Position numbers and translations under genes: made by a program
Assembly: GCF_003236175.1 (NCBI RefSeq)
Contig: NZ_QKTW01000030.1
Coordinates: 1-64,000, forward strand
Source of the DNA: Taibaiella soli
GTDB taxonomy: Bacteria > Bacteroidota > Bacteroidia > Chitinophagales > Chitinophagaceae
Length of the DNA stretch: 64,000 bases
Reading direction: 5' to 3'
Shown: positions 44,415 to 53,371 of the stretch, piece after piece
How the letters are laid out: every line of letters starts with the position of its first letter
Numbering within the stretch: position 1 is the stretch's first letter
Notes under the pieces: model-generated
Told to the model about the DNA's origin: nothing
Database searches by the model: none
Seen by the model: the letters and a program-made list of their open reading frames with translations, nothing else

Positions 44415-45989
44415 TTAGTTGGTCTGCTGAGCCAGCGGCAGCACAAATGTAAACGTTGCACCGTCGTCTTCTTTTCCTGTAGCAGTGATAATACCGTTAT
44501 GCTTTTCAATAATCTTTTTCACTATAGCCAATCCGATACCAGTTCCTTCATACTCTTGTCGCGTATGCAACCGCTGAAAAAGCTTGAATATTTTATGAAC
44601 GTACGCTTCGTTAAATCCAATGCCATTATCCGCAACCGTAATCCTGCAATATCTACCGGATGGATCAGGATAGGCGTTAAAGTTTTTGGATGCGACTGTT
44701 TCTGCTACAATATTGATTACTGAGGGTGTATCCGATTTTGCATATTTCAATGAATTGCTCAGCAAATTCTGAAACACCTGCCGCATTTGCCCGGGAATAG
44801 CATCAAGCACCGGCATTGTTCCAATATTAATTATAGCTTTTTTCTCATTGATGGAAAGTTCAAGGTCTGGAATTATATCTGTAAGTATTTGCCGGATGTC
44901 TGTGGATTCATAAAGCGAAGAAGTGGATAATCTTGAATACCGCAGCAGATCTTCTATCAGTGTACCCATTCGTTGCGATGATTCGATAATACGCATCACG
45001 TTCGAATGTGCTGTCTCATCTTTATTAAGTAAATAATTCTGTAAAATAGAACCAAACATCTGCACCTTCCGCAAAGGTTCTTTCAGATCGTGCGAAGCAA
45101 CATAGGCAAATTGCTGGAGTTCATGATTCCGCTCTTCCAGCTCTTCATTCTTTTGCAGTAGCTCCTGGGTGCGTTCAGCAACTTTCTGCTCCAACAATTG
45201 ATTGAGTGTTTTCTGTTCATGAATATCAGTCAGTGTACCTACCCATTTTACAATTTCATTTCGTTGGCGGATCGGAATCATCTTCAGCATATGATAGCAA
45301 TATTCATTGCTTGCAATGCTTTTTATCCGTACTTCACTCATCAGCGGTTCACCGGTTTGCAATGCAGATTCCCATTTTTGCTGAACGGAAAAATCGTCGG
45401 GATGAAACTGCGGTAATTCGTCCGGCCGGTTCGCGTAGAGAAACCAGTATTCATTTACAAATTCGATGGCACCATTGGGATTGAGGGTAAATGCAGCCTG
45501 CGGAATGGATTCAAGAATAAAACGAAGCTCTTCTATTTTAATGACCAGCTGTTCCTGTGCAAATTTTCTCGTTTCAATTTCCTCGCTCAGCGATTGATGC
45601 ATGTTATTCAATTCCCGCTTCTGTTCATGCAGTTTGTGGAGCGTTTTTACTTTGAGCATTAAAATATCGGGATCCACCGGTTTCGCCACATAATCCACCC
45701 CACCCGATTTATACCCTTTAGCGATGAATTTCTTATCGGTATTTACCGCTGAAAGAAAGATAATAGGAACATCTTTGGTTTTACTATACCCTGAAATTGT
45801 TTCTGCGACTTCGAAACCATCCATGCCTGGCATTTGTACATCCAGGATAAAAAGAGAGTATTCGTGATTTAATATTTTCCTCAATGCCTCATCTCCGGAA
45901 TGGGCAGTATCTACCTGAAATCCGCCAATCTCCAACGTTTTCTTTAGAGAAAGGATGTTTTCAGGCCGGTCATCTACAATGAGTATCAT
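44415..45989 (-). CDS. Sensor kinase with N-terminal receiver: REC-PAS-HisKA-HATPase
   Basis: A 524-aa soluble kinase. The receiver spans 1-120 (acidic MILIVDDRPEN, phospho-Asp D50 in FILDVQMPGMDG). A coiled linker precedes a PAS domain (about 145-270, FILESIPQAAFTLNPNGAIE). HisKA has FAYVASHDLKEPLRKVQ. HATPase has VFQNLLSNSLKYAKS, VADNGIGF and GTGIGLAIVKKIIEKHNG. First gene of the five-gene operon, 25 bp before the hybrid kinase; a receiver at its N-terminus suggests it takes input from a phosphorelay. Confidence 0.93.
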   Translation of the reverse strand: MILIVDDRPENILSLKKTLEIGGFQVDTAHSGDEALRKILNHEYSLFILDVQMPGMDGFEVAETISGYSKTKDVPIIFLSAVNTDKKFIAKGYKSGGVDYVAKPVDPDILMLKVKTLHKLHEQKRELNNMHQSLSEEIETRKFAQEQLVIKIEELRFILESIPQAAFTLNPNGAIEFVNEYWFLYANRPDELPQFHPDDFSVQQKWESALQTGEPLMSEVRIKSIASNEYCYHMLKMIPIRQRNEIVKWVGTLTDIHEQKTLNQLLEQKVAERTQELLQKNEELEERNHELQQFAYVASHDLKEPLRKVQMFGSILQNYLLNKDETAHSNVMRIIESSQRMGTLIEDLLRYSRLSTSSLYESTDIRQILTDIIPDLELSINEKKAIINIGTMPVLDAIPGQMRQVFQNLLSNSLKYAKSDTPSVINIVAETVASKNFNAYPDPSGRYCRITVADNGIGFNEAYVHKIFKLFQRLHTRQEYEGTGIGLAIVKKIIEKHNGIITATGKEDDGATFTFVLPLAQQTN

Positions 45990-46186
45990 GATATAACGGG
46001 CAATACTAAGTGGTTACACAAATTAACAATAAAAATCATGCCGTGGGTTGATTTTCAACCAACAACAGCTTCAATTGACAGAAAACAGCAGCCAGTTGAC
46101 AATCCCCTTCATTACAATAAAAAAGCACCCGCATATCAATCTCCAAACGAAATAACTGTCCACTATGTACTGCCGCTATCAATTAG

Positions 46187-46231
46187 TTTTCGACATTTTT
46201 TTGAAAACTGTCGAAAAGCAAAGTAACTTTG
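46187..46231 (+). promoter_or_regulatory. TetR/MFS promoter with TTTTCGACA inverted repeat
   Basis: TTTTCGACA (46187-46195) and TGTCGAAAA (46209-46217) are exact reverse complements 13 bp apart. They overlap a Bacteroidota promoter made of TTG at 46201-46203 and TAACTTTG at 46224-46231. The placement suits autorepression by the TetR product. Confidence 0.6.
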
Positions 46232-46248
46232 CAATTATTCTTACCGAA

Positions 46249-46869
46249 ATGGCTGAGTCAACTAATATAAAAGACGATTCCATGCAGCAGCAGATTATTC
46301 AGGCGGCGCAACAACTTTTTCAACGCCATGGACTGCATAAAGTAACGATGGATGAGGTGGCGAAAGAGATCGGCAAACGCAGAAGTTCGCTTTACTACTA
46401 TTACAAAAACAAAGAGGAAATCCTCGATGCTGCAATAGATGTTGAATTGCGCGAGATGATTGCCGAGATATCCAAAGCTGCGAACCAGGCAATTGGACTT
46501 GAAGCGCAGCTACATGCTTATTTTTCAGCGCGACTGAAAATCTCACAAAAAAGGCGGACGATGTCCAGTATGTTGGATGCTCCCATGAATGCGGATGAAA
46601 TATCGGCCTATGAGCAAGTAAAACGCACGATACATCTCCGTTTTAGCAAGCTGGAAATACCATTACTGCAAAGCATTCTGGAAAAAGGAACAGCGGAGAA
46701 AGCAATCAGGCAGATAGATACCAAAGAAATGGAAACAGTGATTTCACTGATTCGCAGTTGTCTGCGTGGCTTTAAAAGAGATTTTATAATGGGAAAAAAC
46801 TTCAATCAATTAAAGCCGGAAGTAACAATGCTGGTGGAGATGATCCTCTCTTTTTTTGAAAAAGGCTGA
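46249..46869 (+). CDS. TetR/AcrR-family regulator of the MFS exporter
   Basis: A 206-aa protein from ATG 46249 (MAESTNIKDDSM). An upstream in-frame ATG at 46165 lies before the promoter and is rejected. The HTH is at about 15-60: QIIQAAQQLFQRHGLHKVTM, DEVAKEIGKRRSSLYYYYKN with the recognition helix RRSSLYYYY. A helical ligand domain follows. It lies 119 bp before an MFS transporter on the same strand, with a promoter-embedded inverted repeat upstream. Confidence 0.88.
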   Translation: MAESTNIKDDSMQQQIIQAAQQLFQRHGLHKVTMDEVAKEIGKRRSSLYYYYKNKEEILDAAIDVELREMIAEISKAANQAIGLEAQLHAYFSARLKISQKRRTMSSMLDAPMNADEISAYEQVKRTIHLRFSKLEIPLLQSILEKGTAEKAIRQIDTKEMETVISLIRSCLRGFKRDFIMGKNFNQLKPEVTMLVEMILSFFEKG

Positions 46870-46988
46870 TTAGTTAAAGAGCTAAAGGTTAATTGGCCAT
46901 TACTTGTTACCAACTGTAACCAATTGACGATTAAATTAATTAACCCAATTGACTGATTAACCCTATCCAAAAACGATTTAAGGAACAA

Positions 46989-48257
46989 ATGAGCTATATA
47001 ACAAAATCAAAAACTTTCCGGGCGTTCAGCAACCGCAACTATGCGTTGTTTTTCACGGGACAATCGATTTCGCAGATCGGCACCTGGATGCAACGTACCG
47101 CTGTAGCCTGGATGATCTATTCGCTCACGGGCTCTACGCTTAAAGTGAGTCTGGTTGTTTTCGCACAACAATTTCCATCATTTCTGCTTTCGCTTTTTGG
47201 CGGCATTACTGCTGATCGGTATAGCAGGTACAAAATCCTGCTGATCACACAGACTGCCTCCATGATTCAGGCCATTTTACTGGCAGTCCTGATTCTCTCA
47301 AATCATTATGTGATCTGGGAAATTATGGCACTGAGTGTGGTCCTCGGTGTTATCAATGCATTTGATGTACCGGCGCGCCAACCGATGATTCATGAAATGG
47401 TGAATAACAAAGAAGACATCGCAAATGCGTTGGCGCTGAATTCTGCAATGGTAAATATGGCGCGACTAATAGGACCGGCGTTATCTGGCATTGTATTGAA
47501 AGCACTCGGTGCTGGTTTCTGTTTCTCGCTTAATGCTATCAGTTTTGTGGCAGTGCTGATCTCACTTTTACTGATGAAGTTTCCAAAATTTGTTCCGCCT
47601 GTGAATAAGAAAAAGGTACTGCATGAACTAGAGGAAGGTTTTCAGTATATCAGAAAAACACCGGCAATCGGCATTCCCGTTCTGATGCTTACGTTTATGA
47701 GTTTGCTTGTTCTGCCTTACGATACGCTTATTCCGGCATTCACAACCATCTTCAAAGGAGATGCGGCCACTTTCGGTTATATCAACAGCTTTATCGGGTT
47801 GGGTGCCATCACGGGCAGTTTATTCCTCGCATCAATGAAACGGGAACAAGCGCTGAAAAAAGTATTGCTCGCCGGCGCTGCAACACTGGGTATCGGCATG
47901 ATCATATTCTCGCAATTCAAATCATTCCCTTACGCAATGCCATTTGCGATCATCATGGGTTTTGGCACATTGATACCAATGACATCCTGCATCACCATTG
48001 TGCAGATGGAAGCCGCCAGCAATATGCGGGGCCGCGTGATGAGTTATGTAGCTTTATGCTATTTCGGAATGCTTCCTTTGGGCAGCCTGTTGGTCGGTAC
48101 CATTTCAGAAAAAACTTCGGTACCGTTTACGATGGCTTGTCAGGGTATCATATCAATACTGATTGCGGTTTTGTTCTGGAAATCGCTGATGCGAAAGACA
48201 CGGAAGACGACGCCCACTGTACAGGTGCAAAAAGAGGCTTTAGATGAGGTACAATAA
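46989..48257 (+). CDS. MFS exporter (EntS-like, MFS_3 family)
   Basis: A 422-aa inner-membrane transporter with about twelve helices. It shows ALFFTGQSISQIGTWMQRTA at the N-terminus, FGGITADRYSRYKILL with the loop 2-3 arginine motif, and NALALNSAMVNMARLIGPAL. The second half has GSLFLASMKREQALKK and RGRVMSYVALCYFGMLPLGS. This subgroup includes siderophore and macrolide exporters; the substrate here is unknown. It is probably controlled by the TetR gene upstream, and a terminator follows directly. Confidence 0.88.
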   Translation: MSYITKSKTFRAFSNRNYALFFTGQSISQIGTWMQRTAVAWMIYSLTGSTLKVSLVVFAQQFPSFLLSLFGGITADRYSRYKILLITQTASMIQAILLAVLILSNHYVIWEIMALSVVLGVINAFDVPARQPMIHEMVNNKEDIANALALNSAMVNMARLIGPALSGIVLKALGAGFCFSLNAISFVAVLISLLLMKFPKFVPPVNKKKVLHELEEGFQYIRKTPAIGIPVLMLTFMSLLVLPYDTLIPAFTTIFKGDAATFGYINSFIGLGAITGSLFLASMKREQALKKVLLAGAATLGIGMIIFSQFKSFPYAMPFAIIMGFGTLIPMTSCITIVQMEAASNMRGRVMSYVALCYFGMLPLGSLLVGTISEKTSVPFTMACQGIISILIAVLFWKSLMRKTRKTTPTVQVQKEALDEVQ

Positions 48258-48265
48258 ATGAGAAA

Positions 48266-48297
48266 GAAAACCGCCGTAACTGGCGGTTTTCTTATTT
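48266..48297 (+). terminator. Rho-independent terminator after the MFS gene
   Basis: GAAAACCGCC pairs with GGCGGTTTTC across GTAACT, then CTTATTTT. Confidence 0.85.
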
Positions 48298-48417
48298 TAT
48301 CCAATGATCCAATCACTTTAAAATCATTACCATACGTCACATCCCACCTTACCCCCAATTTTTAGCGACCCCAGTTATCAAAAATATTACGGTATTTTAA
48401 GACAAATTTTCAGACAT

Positions 48418-48642
48418 ATGGATAGACTTCATCCTGACACCGAGGATAAAATCTATCTGCTTTTGGGTGATCCCTGCTTTTTCCGCGTTGGTTATGAAGT
48501 AGACAACAGTATTCGTGGATTAGTAATCAAAAGAGGCGTCACAGGGCCTTATTCCCAGAATGCCATCATCAGCTATTATGCAGTTGTGGAGCGTTTTAAA
48601 GGGAAGCACCAATGGCAGATCACAATCACCCGCATCCTCTGA
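48418..48642 (+). CDS. Hypothetical 74-aa protein
   Basis: A small soluble frame beginning MDRLHPDTEDKIYLLLGDPC, rich in aromatic residues and ending WQITITRIL. No signal, membrane segment or known motif is seen. Its position, with a hairpin terminator 46 bp after its stop, supports a real gene. There is no supporting neighbour. Could still be a chance frame. Confidence 0.4.
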   Translation: MDRLHPDTEDKIYLLLGDPCFFRVGYEVDNSIRGLVIKRGVTGPYSQNAIISYYAVVERFKGKHQWQITITRIL

Positions 48643-48687
48643 AAATTTACTGAAGCCCCCTTACCTTCTTTATGAGAATATCAAACA

Positions 48688-48723
48688 ATGGAACACGCCC
48701 AAAAGTGTGTTCCATTTATATTT
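48688..48723 (+). terminator. Hairpin terminator
   Basis: ATGGAACAC pairs with GTGTTCCAT across a 10-base loop and is followed by a T-rich tract (TTATATTTTT). Confidence 0.75.
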
Positions 48724-48933
48724 TTAGCTATTTAACGATTTTCCTTAGGCCCTTCAACCAATTCAGTCGCAAACACCCCTTTTTTTGTCTGATCTCGCCT
48801 ATATTCATATCGCTTTTTCCTGCCATCTTTGTTGCGTCAGAATAATAGAAGACAGCAGACCTAACATGGAGCAGCAACCATTAAAAACGGGCGAAACCGA
48901 AAAGCCAGACGAGTAGGAACAAATCCATATCTT

Positions 48934-49383
48934 ATGTCAAGCAATAGCGTTTCTCTGCACAGAGTATTTAAAGCAACACAGGAAAAAGTATACCGCGCAT
49001 TTACCGATGCCACAGCTATGGCTGCCTGGCTACCGCCTTACGGTTTTCTTTGCACGGTTCATCAAATGGATGTGAAAGTTGGCGGTACTTATAAAATGTC
49101 GTTCCAAAATTTTTCGACTGGTCATAATCATTCTTTTGGCGGCACCTATCAGGAACTCAAACCAAACGAATTCCTGAAATACACTGATAAATTTGATGAC
49201 CCTAATATGCCCGGTGAAATGATCACAACAGTGTCGCTGCGCAAAACAGTAGCTGGTACAGAAATAAAAATCACACAAGAAGGAATTCCGGCGATGATAC
49301 CGGTTGAAATGTGTTATCTCGGCTGGCAGGAATCACTGGACAAACTCATGAGATTAGTAGAACCAGTAATTCCGGATGCTTAA
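48934..49383 (+). CDS. SRPBCC / AHSA1-like domain protein
   Basis: A 149-aa single-domain protein of the helix-grip START/SRPBCC fold: HRVFKATQEKVYRAFTDATA, WLPPYGFLCTVHQMDVKVGG, TYKMSFQNF, GGTYQELKPNEFLKYTDKFD, EMITTVSLRKTVAGTEIKIT and the closing helix GWQESLDKLMRLV. Such proteins bind small hydrophobic ligands in a deep cavity; the ligand is unknown. Transcribed alone, with a terminator after it. Confidence 0.85.
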   Translation: MSSNSVSLHRVFKATQEKVYRAFTDATAMAAWLPPYGFLCTVHQMDVKVGGTYKMSFQNFSTGHNHSFGGTYQELKPNEFLKYTDKFDDPNMPGEMITTVSLRKTVAGTEIKITQEGIPAMIPVEMCYLGWQESLDKLMRLVEPVIPDA

Positions 49384-49409
49384 TTAAAACTAATTTTCAT
49401 CCCAAAATA

Positions 49410-49450
49410 AAAGACCGCATAGATCTGAAGATTTATGTGGTCTTTGCTTT
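49410..49450 (+). terminator. Rho-independent terminator after the SRPBCC gene
   Basis: AAAGACCGCATAGATCT and AGATTTATGTGGTCTTT form a long stem with two G-T pairs, then T-rich sequence. Confidence 0.8.
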
Positions 49451-49599
49451 TAAATACTGATATTCAACGAATACAACTCATGGTTGTCAAAAAACAACGA
49501 GTAGTAGCGATCTTACAACTAACGGGATTGGCCATTTTGAATGTTTCCGCAATGATCCAAAATACCTTTGCTGTATCGTAAAAAATAAACAACAGTACC

Positions 49600-50517
49600 A
49601 TGGATACTAAAATGATTGGCGACAAAATTGCTAAAGCGCGCAAAGAAACAAATATGTCTCAGGCGGAACTTGCACGACTTCTTTTTATCAGTCCGCAAGC
49701 AGTTGGAAAATGGGAACGTGGAGCGTCGATTCCTGATATTATTACGTTTAGCCGGCTGGCCGAAATTCTCCACGTTGACCTGAATTATTTCTCGGAAAAC
49801 TTTCCTTCTGCAAGCAATGAAAATGTTTTTAACATTAGCGAAGCCAAAACTGAAAAAGAGCAGATTGACATTCCGGAACGCCCCCTGTTAACCAATTTCC
49901 ATGGAAACAACCTCACCGAAAGTGATTTGGAAGGTGTCGTTGCCCACAATCGAAAATTTAGCGGCAGTGCTGTGCGCGGTTCCAATTTTACAAACGCCGA
50001 TCTCACTGGCAGTTCTTTCATAAGCTGTGATATTCGCGATGCCAATTTCGACGGCGCAAACCTGACCGATTGCAAACTGTCTACCGTTGATCTCACAAAT
50101 GCAAGCTTCAATAGAACGATACTCATGCGTACCCAATTTGACAAATCAATCCTGACCGGCGCTAAGTTCACCGACATCGAAATGCTAGATTCAAGACTGA
50201 CAATGCTGGATCTGAGACAGACAGATTTACAAAACTGTGTATTCAACGGTGTAGATTTTGAGTATTCTGATCTTAGAGGAATGTCGCTTGACGGGCAAAC
50301 TTTTATTGGCGTTAAATTTCAAAAAGCAGCGCTAAACGATGTATCATTTAATGGCGCAACGCTCAAAAATGTTTCGTTCCAACCGTCCTATGCATTGACC
50401 AATAAATATTACCGCGCTATTAAAACAATCCGTTTCGACGGTGCAATGATGGATAAACTGACCTACGCCGCACTCAAAGGATTGGAAGCCAACTTATCAA
50501 ACGTCACGATCATCTAA
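49600..50517 (+). CDS. XRE helix-turn-helix fused to a pentapeptide-repeat domain
   Basis: A 305-aa protein. An XRE HTH (about 6-62: IAKARKETNMSQAELARLLF, SPQAVGKWERG) and a short acidic linker precede about thirty pentapeptide repeats (about 100-265). Examples are NADLTGSSF, NFDGANLTD, DLTNASFNR, TGAKF and DLRGMSLDG. The repeats should form a right-handed beta helix. Some pentapeptide proteins mimic DNA and protect gyrase, but the fusion to a DNA-binding head is not that arrangement. The function cannot be named. A DUF2200 gene follows 51 bp downstream. Confidence 0.9.
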   Translation: MDTKMIGDKIAKARKETNMSQAELARLLFISPQAVGKWERGASIPDIITFSRLAEILHVDLNYFSENFPSASNENVFNISEAKTEKEQIDIPERPLLTNFHGNNLTESDLEGVVAHNRKFSGSAVRGSNFTNADLTGSSFISCDIRDANFDGANLTDCKLSTVDLTNASFNRTILMRTQFDKSILTGAKFTDIEMLDSRLTMLDLRQTDLQNCVFNGVDFEYSDLRGMSLDGQTFIGVKFQKAALNDVSFNGATLKNVSFQPSYALTNKYYRAIKTIRFDGAMMDKLTYAALKGLEANLSNVTII

Positions 50518-50568
50518 GAGAACTACGCCATCTTGATTTTGAAAGTTAACTTCGACAAAACACTACCA

Positions 50569-50916
50569 ATGGATAACACACGAGTTTACCGAATGACTTT
50601 TGCGAGCGTTTATCCTTTGTATATCAATAAAGCGGAACGCAAGGGCCGCACTAAAGAAGAGGTAGACGCAATTATTTTCTGGCTGACGGGATATGATACA
50701 AAATCATTGCAAGAGCAGATTGATCTCAAAACTGATTTTGAAACTTTTTTTGCCGGAGCGAAACTCAATCCAAATGTTTCTAAAATAACCGGCGTAATCT
50801 GCGGTTATCGCGTAGAAGAAATTGAAGATAAACTGATGCAGCAAATCCGCTATCTCGATAAATTAATCGACGAGCTGGCCAAAGGAAAATCGATGGACAA
50901 AATTTTGAGAAAATAG
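50569..50916 (+). CDS. DUF2200-family protein
   Basis: A 115-aa protein from ATG 50569 ([20 protein letters not shown]); a TTG 36 bp earlier is in frame but less likely. Family signatures are [60 protein letters not shown] and a helical C-terminus. Function unknown. Probably co-transcribed with the HTH-pentapeptide gene. Confidence 0.85.
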   Translation: MDNTRVYRMTFASVYPLYINKAERKGRTKEEVDAIIFWLTGYDTKSLQEQIDLKTDFETFFAGAKLNPNVSKITGVICGYRVEEIEDKLMQQIRYLDKLIDELAKGKSMDKILRK

Positions 50917-50937
50917 ATTCTGTTTCGGCTTACGCTA

Positions 50938-52269
50938 TCACTGCTTCAGTAATTTGAATTCGCGAACAATGTTATCATTTGTTTTGACTTTAATAAAATA
51001 AATGCCGGGAGCAAAGTTTGAAATATTTATCTGCTGATCGTTTGTCGCATGTTCATTTAAATAAACGCGCTGGCCAAGTGTATTTGCAATTGACACTTGA
51101 TAACTGCCGCTGTAAGGTTTTACAGCATGTACATTTACCATATCATTTGCTGGGTTTGGATAAATGGCAAACATAGGATGGACGCCGCCTATATTTTCAA
51201 CCGCTGTAGGATTCGTATTGATTGTTACGTACGTGGTATCTGCGCAACTAAGACTAAACGCTATGAGTCTTACTATATAAATTCCTCCAGTCGCATACAC
51301 ATGCGTTGTATTCCATGACATAGACATCCCGCCATCTCCAAAATCCCATACTCCGGCTACAGCAGCAGTAGATGTATTGCTAAAAGACAGCGTATCACCG
51401 ACGCCGACGGTATAATTAAAATCAGCATGCAGACCAATATTCCAATGCCATTGAGGCATACTGTCGTAAGCGACCAGATTCGCAGCATTTCTGATATTTC
51501 CCGCATCTGCAGCACTCAGTGTGTAATTGTAAGGTATCAACGCGGGATCTTTATGAAACAACGCTGCATAAAATGTACAGCCAGCGGCATAAGTACCTGC
51601 TTCAGTTGGGTGACTGCCATCGGTCTGATATAACTCAATGGAAGGATACTGATGTCTGATATAATGCCGTACAGCGCCGACAGGAGATACCTCTGCTTGC
51701 CTGACCGGCACAAATCCGCCTACCGTTGCGGCAGAATATCCCATAACAGCCATTACCGCGCTATCAGCGTAAGCTCTGTATCTTAAGTTAACCAAACTAT
51801 CCATGCCTTCATAAGTGCAAGGATAAGGCCATGAAGTGCCGCAGAACGATGGCTCACCATTTTTGTAGCCCCAGGTCATATAAAACAGCACTTTGGTACA
51901 GGAATCATTCGCTGCAATTTTCTGATCCAGACCTCTCGCAGCATAATAAGATCCAACAAAGAAATTACTGGGATCTTCTGCAGCACCAAGACTCTGCTCC
52001 TGCAAGATGACATAATCCCATTCCGCCGAATTTATTTTTTGAAGACAAAGAGGGTCATTATTGTGCTGATCCAATGTATAACCGCCGGGAGTATAACTGT
52101 CAAAGACCAACGTGTCGCCCATAGACGCCGCTATATCAGCCGTTACCTGCGGCAGATTATTGACATAGGTATAGCTGTTCCCGATAAACAGCACTTTCAT
52201 TTTCTTGCCGGCAAATGTTACAGAACTTACTATCAGACTGAATACGAATGCTAAAATGCCAAACCGCAT
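50938..52269 (-). CDS. Secreted SGNH hydrolase with PKD domain and T9SS sorting tail
   Basis: A 443-aa protein from ATG 52269 (MRFGILAFVFSLIVSS, a signal peptide). The catalytic domain (about 20-260) shows the SGNH Ser in VLFIGNSYTYVNNLP and the Asp-x2-His dyad in YQTDGSHPTEAG. A PKD-like domain follows (VWDFGDGGMSMSWNTTHVYA). The C-terminus (FAIYPNPANDMVNVHAVKPY to GIYFIKVKTNDN) is a type A sorting domain, so the protein goes out by the type IX system and is likely surface-attached. It is probably a carbohydrate or lipid esterase. Monocistronic. Confidence 0.88.
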   Translation of the reverse strand: MRFGILAFVFSLIVSSVTFAGKKMKVLFIGNSYTYVNNLPQVTADIAASMGDTLVFDSYTPGGYTLDQHNNDPLCLQKINSAEWDYVILQEQSLGAAEDPSNFFVGSYYAARGLDQKIAANDSCTKVLFYMTWGYKNGEPSFCGTSWPYPCTYEGMDSLVNLRYRAYADSAVMAVMGYSAATVGGFVPVRQAEVSPVGAVRHYIRHQYPSIELYQTDGSHPTEAGTYAAGCTFYAALFHKDPALIPYNYTLSAADAGNIRNAANLVAYDSMPQWHWNIGLHADFNYTVGVGDTLSFSNTSTAAVAGVWDFGDGGMSMSWNTTHVYATGGIYIVRLIAFSLSCADTTYVTINTNPTAVENIGGVHPMFAIYPNPANDMVNVHAVKPYSGSYQVSIANTLGQRVYLNEHATNDQQINISNFAPGIYFIKVKTNDNIVREFKLLKQ

Positions 52270-52493
52270 GATCTTTGTATTATGGTGATATCTGCCAGAA
52301 ACTGGCATGGTTTAAGACGCAGGCCGGGCAAAAAAACGTTGGGAAATTTTAAAGAAATCCGCCACCATAAAATCAGGAAAACCAGAAGCCTTTCTAATTT
52401 GTCGTAAATCCCCCCGCAATTGTCGGTTTCCACCCAACGCAGTTAGCAATATTTCCCTGAGATTTGTATCATTAAACTCAAACAAAAACCAAC

Positions 52494-53069
52494 ATGGGAA
52501 ACATAGTATTATTCATGCACTGCTCACTCGATGGCTTTGCTGCCGGCACAAAAGGTGAAATGAACTGGATCCAGGTAGATCAGGAGCTATTCGATTATGT
52601 GGAAGAAAGAATCGCCCAAACCAATACGGCATTATACGGCAGGGTCACTTTTCAGATGATGGAGAGCTATTGGCCTACGGCAGCGGATCAGCCGGGGGCA
52701 ACCAAACATGATAAAGTACATGCCGTCTGGTATAAGAATGCACACAAAGTAGTATTGTCAAATACGCTGAACGAGGCAGACTTCAAGAATACGACTGTGA
52801 TTGGAAAGAACTATGCATCCATCCTTCCCAAATTAAAAGAAGAAACAAAAGGCGACATTCTGTTGTTCGGAAGTCCAAGTACAGCGCACGCTCTTCTGGC
52901 TGAGAATTTAATCGACGAATGCTGGATTTTCATCAATCCGGTGCTGCTAGGCGAAGGAATTCCAGTATTTAAAGGCATCAAAGAAAAAGAAAAATTGAAA
53001 CTGCTGAAGACGCATGTGTTTAGTTCGGGTGTGGTTTGTTTGAATTATGATGTGCAACGCGGAAATTAA
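52494..53069 (+). CDS. Dihydrofolate-reductase-like (RibD C-terminal fold) protein
   Basis: A 191-aa protein of the RibD_C/DHFR-like group: NIVLFMHCSLDGFAAGTKGE, WIQVDQELFDYVEERI, ALYGRVTFQMMESYWPTAAD, KVVLSNTL, GDILLFGSPSTAHALLAENL and LIDECWIFINPVLLGEGIPV. It probably binds NADPH and reduces an unknown substrate. These stand-alone proteins are common and not housekeeping DHFR. A terminator follows. Confidence 0.88.
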   Translation: MGNIVLFMHCSLDGFAAGTKGEMNWIQVDQELFDYVEERIAQTNTALYGRVTFQMMESYWPTAADQPGATKHDKVHAVWYKNAHKVVLSNTLNEADFKNTTVIGKNYASILPKLKEETKGDILLFGSPSTAHALLAENLIDECWIFINPVLLGEGIPVFKGIKEKEKLKLLKTHVFSSGVVCLNYDVQRGN

Positions 53070-53086
53070 TTTGGCATGATGCAAAT

Positions 53087-53120
53087 AAAAAAGCCTCACA
53101 ATGTGAGGCTTTCATTTTTC
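53087..53120 (+). terminator. Rho-independent terminator after the DHFR-like gene
   Basis: AAGCCTCACA pairs with TGTGAGGCTT around one A, then a T-rich tract. Confidence 0.8.
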
Positions 53121-53185
53121 TGTGATCCCGTTGGTATTAATGTCGAACCAATTTATTGACGATTTAAAGAAATTGGCGTCTATAA

Positions 53186-53320
53186 ATTAGCGATTTGAAT
53201 CAAAAAAATTACGACCTCGACTTAAACAATCACAACCCAAACGCGAAAACAAAATACAATACCGTTCAACAAATTGACATGGACAAAGCCGCAAAAATTA
53301 AACGGGGATACAAGTTATGA
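53186..53320 (+). pseudogene. Short open stretch, possible gene remnant
   Basis: A frame open from 53186 to TGA at 53320, with a possible TTG at 53195. It encodes an Asn- and Lys-rich peptide ending AAKIKRGYKL. It has no ATG near its front and no hairpin or partner. The protein-like composition is why it is noted; it may be the tail of a lost gene or chance. The rest of 53121-53371 shows nothing. Confidence 0.2.
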
Positions 53321-53371
53321 TTAGAAAAACGCAAGAAGCGAGCTTTCGCATTTACATTTGTTCTATATTTT

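Noticed and set aside
48867-48917. 16-codon frame before the SRPBCC gene
   Set aside because: Too short, hydrophilic, and without a coupled downstream start; nothing marks it as a gene.
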